Assembly: GCF_032854445.1 (NCBI RefSeq)
Contig: NC_088302.1
Coordinates: 58,322,237 to 58,386,236, forward strand
Reading direction: 5' to 3'
From: Liolophura sinensis
Taxonomy: Eukaryota > Mollusca > Polyplacophora > Chitonida > Chitonidae
DNA: 64,000 bases
The notes under the pieces were generated by a model. It saw only the letters and a list, made by a program, of their open reading frames with translations, was not told the DNA's origin and made no database searches. How positions within the stretch are numbered: position 1 is the first letter of the stretch; the number at the start of each line of letters is the position of its first letter. Shown piece by piece: positions 55,242 to 64,000 of this stretch. The position numbers and the translations under genes were made by a program.

Positions 55242-56427
55242 AATGTTAGGAAAGAAGAGAGGGGAAAATTTTTCCTATGAGCAGTGAATGGGTCTCATTG
55301 AGATAATTAAGGTCGACCACACTGTCGTAGAAGATAAGAGTTATGACACATCGGCCAACAGAAAGAAGCAGGCAGCATGGGAGAAAATCTCCAAAGAAAT
55401 GTCTGCTAATTTTCCCGAGCGACCAAAATCGTCTGCGAAGGATCTACGAGAGTTGTGGAGGAGGATGAAAACAAAGGTAAAAGCGATGGTTCGAGCGAAA
55501 AAAATCGATCTGCACAAGACTGGTGGTGGAGTGGCTGATGTTGGTGAACTTGGCCCTGAAATCATGGCTATCTTGGCAATCATTGCTGCGGATCTGGAGC
55601 AAATACATAACGATGTAGAAGATGATGCAATGCCAATGTTTGAAGGATTGGCACAAACACAAACAGACATCAATAATGTTACAGCATCGACTAGCACGGC
55701 GGACTTACAAGAAAAGTATTTCAAAACTTTTCATCGCAATGTGGTATCTTGCTAGTACAGTGATTATTACAGCTTTTATTTTCTGACTTATCCAGCAACG
55801 GTTGTGTGCCTCATAGAACTGTCTGCAGTATAATTTTCACTGTAAACCGGACCTTATGTGCAGATTGTATGGTGAATCAGGAAGGAAAAAATATTCCAAA
55901 GTGTTAAATTCCGAACAATAAATGGGTACCATAGCAGGTTTTTCTTCTTAAAAAATTCTTATTTATTCTTTAAATAATCAAAGTATATATATCATTGTTC
56001 TATTACAGGGCAAATCGAGAATATTCCGAGAACATTTCTTCTGCCGAAGAACACGAGGAACTAGAAGGTCGTGGCGCCCTTAATATAACGCAGAATACCC
56101 AACCATCCAAGCCTACTATCAACTGGGTAAGATGTGTTTCTTAAAGGGTTGCACTTCGCACTTGAGTTGCTGTCATCTACATTGTTCATATGTATTCCTT
56201 ATTGCACTTTTCAGGAAAAAAAAGACATCCTCAACAGCTACAGGTCATGAGTCGGGACCGGTACTGCAGAAGACGACTGAAGGACTGTTTTACCTAAAAG
56301 AGGAACATGAAGCAAATATGGCGTTGATTGAACTTCAAAAAGAGGCAGCAATATGCAAACGAAAAGCCTAGGAAGCGAAATCTCATTACTACAAAGAAAA
56401 ACTTAGACGCAAGCGTATTGATTTGTA
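55242..56427 (+). pseudogene. Harbinger Myb/SANT-like accessory protein, three exons
   Basis: In this superfamily a Myb-like protein brings the transposase to the nucleus and the element ends. ATG at 55242 (MLGKKRGENFSYEQ) is followed at once by an in-frame TGA at 55284, then the domain resumes with KQAAWEKISKEMSANFPE and KSSAKDLRELWRRMKTKVKA, the tryptophan-spaced trihelix pattern. Exon 2 is about 56010-56126 (acceptor ATTACAG, donor GTAAGA) and exon 3 begins after TTTTCAG at about 56215 and ends in KEKLRRKRIDL with TAA at 56425-56427. A TAG near 56368 interrupts exon 3. The exact end of exon 1, near 55690-55750, is not certain. Confidence 0.75.
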
Positions 56428-56933
56428 AAATGATTTCTATCTTTGAATTAGATAAGGCATTGTCCAGAAACTGTTTGCTTTGTTTTGCTCACTGATTGAA
56501 ACGTTGCACAACGAATCTCTGTCGAAATAGGTTGCCTCGTAAGTCCGCTTCAACCGCGTTCAGTGGTCTAATTGGTTTCTCAAGGTTTTGTCTCGGCGGG
56601 TCTGGCTCAGGCTCATGCAGAGGATCATGTCGTCGTCTTGCCAGGCTATGTAAGCAGGCAGTTGCAACTATAATAGCCATGTTGTGATCCAGCTGAAATT
56701 GAAGCGGCGATTAATGTACACGTATTGAAATCTAAGTACTGTATATGAAATAAAGCTGAAATAAAAGTGACTTATGTGAGGGAACGTTATTATTTTAGTG
56801 TCGTCAGAAAATGTTCTACGTCACACCCGACTAAACCACCGTGTTATAATGGATTCTACTTTGAAACAATTTTAGAACTCCTTTCATTCATGAAAATATT
56901 AAGCAAAAACGGATAATATTTTTTCAATGATTT

Positions 56934-57846
56934 CTAAACAGTTTCTGCGGACAAATCGTTTATTATGGTTTTGTGAAATAAGCTGACATTGAATTTACTT
57001 ACTGAACACGTCAGATGCATTCCCTTGGAAATGCATGGAAATCTTTTCTTCCAAATCCCAAATGCTCTTTCAATCACTCCCCTTGTTCTTCTCTTAGCAG
57101 TATTGTAACGAATCTCTGCTGGTGTCATCGGATTGGGAATAGGAGTGAGCATGAATTGGCTACACGTGTACGCTGGATCCCCAAGCAAAATACCTTGGCA
57201 TTCTTCTGTCTGGAATTTACGGAATAGTTCCGACTCCTCAAACACCCGAGAGTCATGTGCTGAACCATATCATCTGGCAACAACGTTCGTGAAGATAAGT
57301 TGATGGTCACACACAAGCTGACAGTTGAGGCTGTAATATCCTTTCCTGTTTATAAACCGTAAAGCATCCCTGCCACCAGGATTTACAATTGCTACATGGG
57401 AGCCACCGATAGCGCCAATAACACCAGGGAAATGCGTAATCTCATAAAACCCCTGTGTAACAACTCGTCTTTCTTGCAGTGTGTCGGGGAAATGAATAAA
57501 CTGCCTTTTCCTGGCACAAATCGCGGCAGTGACACGATCAATAGCCCTGCAACACGACGCTTGTGACACTCTACACGTCCCCAACATCCATCTGAAACGA
57601 TGCTCTTGCATAGAATCGTAATGCAGCTGTCAACTGTTGAAGAGGAGTTAGTGCATGATTCCTCCTGGTTGCAGGCAGCAGGTCATCTTGTAATAAATTC
57701 AGCATCCAACGAAACGACTCTTTGGAGATCCTGTAACGTCTGATGAATGTTGTATTATCGTATTTCTCTAAGGGATTTATTCTATTCTCAAAAACCCTGA
57801 CGGCATGCCCATGATCAAGGCGCATCTGTACCTCTTCCCCTGCCAC
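56934..57846 (-). pseudogene. Harbinger transposase (HARBI1-like), catalytic Asp lost
   Basis: The start is at about 57846 (MAGEEVQMRLDHGHAVRVFE). The N-terminal helix-turn-helix half reaches the FQMDVGDV block, then a frameshift near 57590 where TATGGAGTG would be expected. The DDE core follows: FPGVIGAIGGSHVAIVNP near 57440, in which the catalytic Asp of the usual GAIDGxH motif is Gly; an in-frame TGA at about 57269; LLGDPAYTCSQF near 57180 with the second Asp; and RGVIERAFGIWKKRFPC near 57070 with the Glu. It ends near 56934. Convergent to the Myb-like gene with about 0.5 kb between. Confidence 0.85.
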
Positions 57847-58178
57847 GTCCTGAGCAAACTCTTACACTGCTAGGGCATCCATGTCAGCACCGTTCTGCAC
57901 TAAACTTAGAGCGATTCCCTATGTAAAGTACTTAGTCGGAGCAGTTAAACATACCCCTCACTGACGATTAAACATTCCTTTGTTGTTTAGACGCGTGTGG
58001 TTAAATTTTGATCGGGTGTCATTTAATCACATCTTGTGAATCGGCGACTAAGATTAAATAGGCGATGATGCATGATTAGTGCTTTTACACGCGTGTAAAC
58101 TTTAAAACACCTTTATGAATTCGGCCCTAAATATTTAGAAGAAAAGGGCAAATTAATTTTCTCCTTCTGGTTTTAATA

Positions 58179-59720
58179 AACTACCAGACAAAAGAAAGGT
58201 TTCACCGTATTTTTTGTCATAAAAAAGTAAAAGCGCGGTTCCGGGTTTGATTCTAAGCAGGATTTAGTGTATGACTGCATCGTTTCCTCTACCAGAACGC
58301 ATCGTCACGAACGCAGCAATTGGAATTGTGAAATTGCGACCACATGCAAAATGTCCTTTTGAGGCATGGCTTGTGATGCACGTCGAGTAATGTTGCATAA
58401 ATACTCTTGCTCGAAAGAGCAGACATTCAGTGACCGAAAAAACACAAACAGTATGCCAAGACAACGCAAGCGCAACGAGACCAGGCCATCGGTATGTCCA
58501 CCATGGGAGTCTCGCAACGTCACATTGCAAGAACGTTCAACTGCAGCCAAACCACCATCAGGAGGTTGTTGATACGCTATCAGCAGACAAGCCAGACCCA
58601 AGACAGACCAAGATCGGGAAGACCGAGGGTAACAACTGCGGCTGAAGATCGCTACATCCGGCAGATCCACCTCCGAAACCGACTCGTCACGGCGACGTCA
58701 ACAGCGGCGACGGCACTAGGCCATGTCATCAGCCCCAGAACAACACTGCGTCGTCTTCGTTCAGCTGGTTTACGACTTTACCGCCCCTTCCGTGGGATGG
58801 CCTTGACCCTTTTACACCGTCAACGCAGATAGCGATGGGCACGTATTGTATGTCGGTGGCAGCGACGTGACTGGGCGAGAGTGCTGTTTACTGACGAGAG
58901 CAGGTTCTGTCTATTCAGGAACGATGGCAGAGTTCGAATTTTCCGACGAAGAGGCGAGCGTCTCGCGCCAAACTGCGTAAGAGAGGTTTATCCGTTTGGA
59001 GGCGGAGGCGTCATGGTTTGGGGAGGGATTTGTGACCAAATGAAGACGCAGCTGGTTATTGTGCAAGGTAATCTGACTGGCCAGCGATACGTTGATGAGG
59101 TACTGAGTCGTTCCTTTCCTCCAACGACAGCCAAGAGGATCGATCTTGCAACACGACAACGCAAGACCTCACACTGCCCGCGTTGTTACAGACTACCTCA
59201 AGGCCGCAAACGTCATCGTGTTGCCCTGGCCAGCCAACTCACCAGACATGAACCCCATTGAGCATCTCTTGGATCACCTTGACCGCCGTTTGAGACAGCT
59301 GGTGCCTCCTCCAACTAACCAACAGGAACTTGAGCAAGCTCTATTAAACCTATGGAACGTTATCCCTGTTGACGTCATCCGGCGACTGACGACGTCAATG
59401 CGGAGGCGTGTGCTTGCTTGCATTGATGTCTAGGATGGCCACACTCGCTACTGATGACTGTAGTCCTTCATTTCTGTGGATACTGTGACTTTACATGCAC
59501 TTGCCAGTTAACTTTACATTTGTGTAATTTTTTCTTCTGACCCCTTTTCTCTTTCATTGTGTTTTGTGGCCAATTGAATGCCAATATTTTAAAGCTTTTT
59601 TGAGATAATATTTCACAATGATTCTTGTTCATAAACCAATCTTCTTAATTCTTATATCTGCCTTTGTTTTTGTTTTATGGGCTCAAGAAGTGGGTGAAAC
59701 CTTTTTTTTGCCTGGTAGTA
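58179..59720 (+). mobile_element. Tc1-like DNA transposon T2, copy 2 (chimeric)
   Basis: The left end AACTACCAGACAAAAG at 58179 is preceded by TA (58177-58178) in A4 linker sequence. The first 100 bp differ from copy 1 by several substitutions and about 14 extra bases (near 58262-58279). From 58281 onward it equals copy 1. The right end at 59720 is flanked by A3 sequence, not A4. Left and right flanks therefore come from different insertions. Confidence 0.9.
58453..59433 (+). pseudogene. T2 Tc1-type transposase, copy 2
   Basis: It has the same start, frameshift, stop (TAG 58830-58832) and second frameshift as 35105-36085, base for base in what I compared. The lesions predate the duplication or are copied by an assembly error. 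Confidence 0.9.
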
Positions 59721-59722
59721 TA

Positions 59723-61674
59723 TAAAGAACCCTCAGTGCCAGATGTCAATGTTTTAGCCAAACTTAATTTTTATGCTAAACATTGTCGGTGAACGGATAC
59801 TACCCTGAGGTACACCCATCTCCTGCTCATAAGAGTCAAAGACAGTGAACCCCTACCCGTACTTTAAAATTACGATCAGATAAAAATTGAGATATAAATA
59901 AAGATAAGAGTCATTTTAATCCCATATGTAAAAGGTCTTTCAAAATACCATATTTCCATGTGATATCGTAGGCCTTTTTAAGGTCGAAAAATATGGACAC
60001 CACATGTTCATTATTAAAAAACCATTACGAATAAAAGTTTCGAATCGAACAAGGTGATCTCAAGTAGATCGACCTTGACGAAAACCACATTGAATAATAG
60101 ATAAAAGCTTGTTGGCTTCAAGTAACCAAACAAGTCTATCGTTTATCATCCGTTCCATAGTCTTACAGACACAGCTGGTAAGTGCTATAGGACGGTAAAT
60201 ATTTGGATTGGTATGATCCTAAACCGGTTTAGGAACCTGGATAATACACGCCTCCCTCAATGACGATGGAAAATTACCAGTTATTCAAATATCATTAAGC
60301 AAGTCCAAGAACCTCAAGTTGTTCAGACGGTAAATGGTTCAGAAACTTATAATATACATGTATATTATCTGGGCCGCATGCAGTATCATGTGCCTTTTTC
60401 AATGAAGTTTTAAGCTCCTCAATCGAAAACGGCTGATTATAATCTTCCACATTATTAGAAGAAAATGGTAATTTTATTTTCTCCTTTTGTTTTTTAATAG
60501 GCTGAAACTCAGAAGTGTAATTCTCTGCAGAAGATTTCTGAGATATTGTTTCAGCTAATTTATTTGATATATCAGACGGAGATGTTAATAAGGTGTCTCC
60601 ACTTCTTTAATGCTGAACTTTGGCTTTATTGTTTTTGCCCTTAAGTTTCTGAACCATATTCCAGACCTTACGCATGGGCGTTTTTGAGGTAATGCCTGAA
60701 ACAAAATTTCGCCAACAAGATCGTCTATTGGACTTGAGTAATCGCCGAGCCTTAGCTCTAAACACACGAACCTGGTTTAAGTTGTTATTATTAGGACAAT
60801 GATTAAATCTGCGCTCGGCCTATTTGCGATCCTTTATGGCTTTGCGACAGTCATTATCATACCAGGGGTAACTTTTGGACTTCGGATTTGTCGAGGTCTT
60901 TGGTATCGATCTATTGGCTGCTGTTAATAAATTCATTAAATTTTAACAAAGGATCAGCAGAAGCACTGAGATTCTCTGTGGTGATATCAGCCTCACAGAA
61001 CATCTCAAATGCCACCCAATCTGCTTTATCAAATTTCCACCTGGCTACACGTTCTAAAGAATTAGAAGTGAGATGCTCCAGGACAATAGGAAAATGGTCA
61101 CTAGCACAGAGATCGTCATGCACCTTGCAAGAAAAATCCGGGAAAAGTGATGGATCCGTGATAGTGACATCGATAGCAGAATATGAGCCATTACCTGGAT
61201 GTAAACAGGTATTAGAAACATCATTGAAATAATACAGTTCATCTTTCGATAAAAAAAATCCAATATTTTGCCTTTATTTATATTATTACTACCCCATTAG
61301 GGGTTATGGTCATTAAGATCCCCCATAATGGTGAAAGGGGATGGCAGCTGTTTTTTCAAGTTGTGTAATTCACAGACTGACAAAGAAGAATGAGGAGGAA
61401 TATACAGCGGACATAATGTAACTGTTTTCGACAAAGAAACACGGCTACAACCTGAAGCTCAGTAACGAGATCAACAGGGCTGTGAATGATATTAATGTTT
61501 ACGAAAATAGAAGAGCCGCCACAAGCTCGCTCTTCCTCACAAGAATAATTGCTGTAAAGTGTATAATTTTTAAGAGATAGTTTATCTGTGTCAGATTTCT
61601 TCAGGTGAGTTTCCTGAAGACACAGCGCTACTGGATTTAAAGCTTGAACTAGCTGCGTTATTTCAATAAAATTT
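59723..61674 (-). pseudogene. A3 ORF2 N-terminal part, duplicate
   Basis: Endonuclease (VHDDLCASDHFP near 61123), linker and RT fingers and palm up to the T2 insertion point, with the same frameshifts as in copy 1. The YVDD codons are cut at 59721. Confidence 0.8.
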
Positions 61675-61710
61675 GCACCTGGGAGATCTACTAGGAGATC
61701 TCCCAGGTGC

Positions 61711-62908
61711 AGATGATGTATCCATCAGGTCTGCACATGAAGGATCAACGTCCTATAACGATCCAAACTAATTATACGTTTGGATTGGGCCCTTAGTGGC
61801 CTTAGAGGGACGCTCCAAGGGAGCACTAGGTTTATCCTTTTTTATGATTTTTGTCTGATTTATTTTTGTTATCCGTTGCTTTCTGTGAAGGTTCTACTGG
61901 TTTATGGGATTTTAATTTATTAGGACATGGTTTGTTTTCGGACACTGCAGGAGAATTCTGTTTTTCAGGAAAGTTTAAATCGGTTTGTGCTGATGAACTG
62001 GTCGTGTCACCCAAGTGTTTCATGACCAGTTTCTGTGGCTATTCTTTGTCAATGGGCTAAGTAAAAGTTGTTTGGGTCCCCACAGAAACAGTGGTTTTCC
62101 TTATTTGCATTTGCAGATGTAGTAAGGCCATGCGTGGCAGAGACCAGACGCTTCGCTTCCTGATATGATATACATGTATTATTTTTACATTTTATGGCTA
62201 TGATTTCTCTTTTTTGAAGAGAGGGCAGTCATTTGAAGAGGCCATGTGGGCTCCACTACAATTTACACATTTTACTGTTTTTGTACTGTCGAAGCCCTCG
62301 TGACCTGCATCCGCACACCTAAAGCAGACCAGTGTATTAACTCCTGCCATGGCCAAACCTCTGGCTGGAGAAACACCGGGTGGGGTTAGGTACAAATAAC
62401 TCCACCCTTACACTATACGGCCCAATAAATATAGATGACGGAAAGGATGTTTCATTGAATGTTAACATATAAGTGTTCGTTTTTATCAGATTCCTGTCTT
62501 TTTTCATTATGAAGCGTTTTACCTTTATTACACACTGGTGTTTTAGTTCTTCAGTTATTTGTTGTTTCGGTAAGGTCCTGGTCTCTGTCACGAATTATAC
62601 TATGACAGCAGTTTAATGTTTCATGAGGGGAAAGAGAAACAGGCAGCTCTCCTATATTTTGAATTTTTAGTAAATTTACATATTGTTGTTTTCTGGAACA
62701 TTCTAACACAATGTTTCCAGATTTCATTTTTTTAACTTGTTTTAAAATTCCTGCGTAACTTTCTATTGTTTTTTAAATACAAATGGATTTATTTTCATTT
62801 TGCCTTCATTTTTATTAGATAGTACTAAGAAGGTAGGAAATCAATTATTTCCTCCTTCAGTAACTAGAGGAACTTAATTTTTTCTTTTCTTAGCAGCCAC
62901 TGTTATAA
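61711..62908 (-). pseudogene. A3 ORF1, duplicate
   Basis: The same decayed ORF1 as 38363-39560, including the Cys-to-Ser change in the first knuckle (CFSSQRFGHG) and the surviving CVNCSGAHMASSNDC segment. Confidence 0.72.
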
Positions 62909-63090
62909 TTTCAGGGGAAACCATGATATAATGTTATTAATTTCATCTCACGTGCCCCCACCCGCTACGAAGTGCCAACAGGGGCGAATCTAGGAAAACC
63001 TCTAGGTTAGTCGTCTTTTACGACAAGCTTGCCTAGAGGGCTGAGGTCCTATTCTTATTACCCCGGTAACCCCAAGGGGGCCGTATTGGA

Positions 63091-64000
63091 GATACTGCAC
63101 AGATGGGGTAGAACATACATGTGTGGACAACAAACACGGAAGGAAAGATTAACGTAACGACTGTTTTGTGAAATGAGAGAAAAGGTGACTAATATATACA
63201 ATTTTCGTCTGTCTATATGGGTGATTTGTTTCCCTAAGAGTTGCGACATGCCATCAAAAAAATAAATATTCTTGAGCGTAAAGCACCTGTCAAGTGAATA
63301 AATAAAAACCAGAATTACTTCGATGATCACGTTAGGTTTTAGCTGTGTTTTCCTGTAGGATTCCTTCTCTCCCTCCCCTCACCGCCCCCCCCCCCCCCAA
63401 AAATACCACCATACGAGCGCTCTGGCTAAAACACACAACTGATTGGGCCAAATTTAGTTTGAACTGAACATAATTTGAGTAAATGGATTGTCTTCTACGG
63501 GAACACAACAACAACCACAATAGGCCCTACATCTATACATCACGGACATATTTGTATCAACGTTTCCGAAATGGATTGAAATTTGATTGTACAATATTCT
63601 CAGGGTATTTATCAATGTTAAGTTTGTTACTGTTGCCTACTAACTCTTTAATATCGCCACAAAGCTAAATAGGCTATATCATCTGCACTGTCACTTATGT
63701 TTATGTAATTGCAGGCGTCCACACGACCATGTGACAATTCGGCACTCAGTAGTTTAGACCAATGCATCAATCGGCACTAATGAGTGTGACTGTAAACTGT
63801 ATTTCAACTGTTGCCGGGATATACTTAGTAACACGATTGTAAATGGTGGATTGTAAACAGCGCTCAAATCAACTTAGCCATGCTCTAAATCGAGAAAATT
63901 GAAGTCCCAAAAGCCAAAATGTTCCGCGAAAACACGTCCCAGACATCCCTTGATTGACTGAGACGGTAAATGGCTTCCCTACTACCGCAAAACTGGAGTT
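63091..64000. other. No gene recognised; duplicate of the A3 right flank
   Basis: It repeats 39743-40652, including the poly-C run. No open frame over about 90 codons and no domain. Confidence 0.6.

Larger units (their letters stand above)
54889..58127. mobile_element. PIF/Harbinger DNA transposon
   Basis: A 3.24-kb element with ends GGGCCGAATTCATAAA and TTTATGAATTCGGCCC, flanked by the 3-bp target duplication TAA at 54886-54888 and 58128-58130. It has two convergent genes, a Myb/SANT-like protein on plus and the transposase on minus, the standard layout of this superfamily. Without it the A4 sequence reads ATAATCTTC-TAA-ATATTTAGAAGAAAA, matching A3 near 37090-37120. A subterminal inverted repeat lies at 54970-54987 and 55022-55041. 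Confidence 0.93.
50020..58178 (-). mobile_element. Non-LTR retrotransposon family A, copy A4, heavily interrupted
   Basis: Family A pieces lie at 50020-51282 (3' UTR, C-terminus, RNase H, thumb), 54226-54885 (RT) and 58131-58176 (linker before the RT). They are separated by a Penelope-like insertion (51283-54225) and a Harbinger element (54889-58127), and end abruptly at T2 copy 2 (58179). Against A1 the piece junction at 51282/54226 skips about 600 bp of RT palm/thumb (A1 about 2110-2725). No 5' end is present: to the right of T2 the sequence is that of A3. Confidence 0.82.
59723..63079 (-). mobile_element. Family A copy A3, duplicate of its 5' portion
   Basis: It repeats 36375-39731. It contains ORF2 from the RT palm upstream to the endonuclease, the fold-back hairpin (61675-61710), ORF1 and the 5' UTR with hairpin (62999-63039). 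The 3' half of A3 is absent, because the left flank of T2 here is A4. Confidence 0.9.
58281..64000. repeat. Direct repeat, copy 2 of a 5.72-kb duplication
   Basis: Matches 34933-40652 at constant offset 23,348 with no indel, including 14 C at 63385-63398. It includes most of T2, the A3 5' portion, the right A3 target duplication (63080-63090) and host flank. It runs off the window. Confidence 0.95.

Overview
The window is animal nuclear DNA, most likely from a mollusc and probably a gastropod. This is inferred from the repeat families: RNase H-bearing non-LTR retrotransposons with (ATTC)n or (ACTC)n tails, tRNA-headed SINEs ending in the GAGTACGGCGTAAAACACC-type tail common in molluscs, Tc1-like and PIF/Harbinger DNA transposons, long CATA microsatellites, TTAGGG-type telomeric repeats, and GT-AG introns. 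There are no bacterial operons, rRNAs or CRISPR arrays. Most of the sequence is nested, decaying mobile DNA, and only one host gene can be supported.

Layout. 1-3976: family A retrotransposon (A1, +), entering from outside the window. 4000-24345: three copies of a second family, B (B1 and B2 on +, B3 on -), separated and flanked by CATA/TGTACA microsatellite in which two SINE2 copies and one SINE1 are also embedded. 24498-30244: A2 (-), a full-length family A copy with an 11-bp target-site duplication. 31622-39731: A3 (-), also full length with a 10-11-bp duplication, interrupted by two Tc1-like elements (T1 at 31908-33412, T2 at 34845-36372); T2 sits in the YVDD codons of the reverse transcriptase. 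39743-49760: the least repeat-dominated part. It holds several minisatellites and one predicted spliced gene (44899-47698) for a 154-residue secreted, cysteine-rich, coiled-coil protein whose ATG is split by intron 1. 49763-58178: SINE1, then a fourth family A copy (-) carrying a Penelope-like insertion (which itself holds Tc1-like T3) and a two-gene Harbinger element. 58179-64000: a second T2, then sequence that matches 34933-40652 at a constant offset of 23,348 bp without any difference I could find.

How the parts relate. Families A and B each encode a zinc-knuckle ORF1 and an endonuclease-RT-RNase H ORF2. The SINE2 3' end resembles the family B 3' end, so SINE2 is probably mobilised by B, and both lie in the same CATA repeats. 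The DNA transposons use family A copies as targets, and the flanking family A sequence lets several empty sites be read exactly. All transposon genes here carry stops, frameshifts or lost catalytic residues. The points most worth a second look are the perfect duplication whose breakpoint lies inside T2, the split-start secreted gene, conflicting shared mutations among the three B copies, a TTAGGG-type insertion in B3, and the link between family B, SINE2 and CATA repeats.
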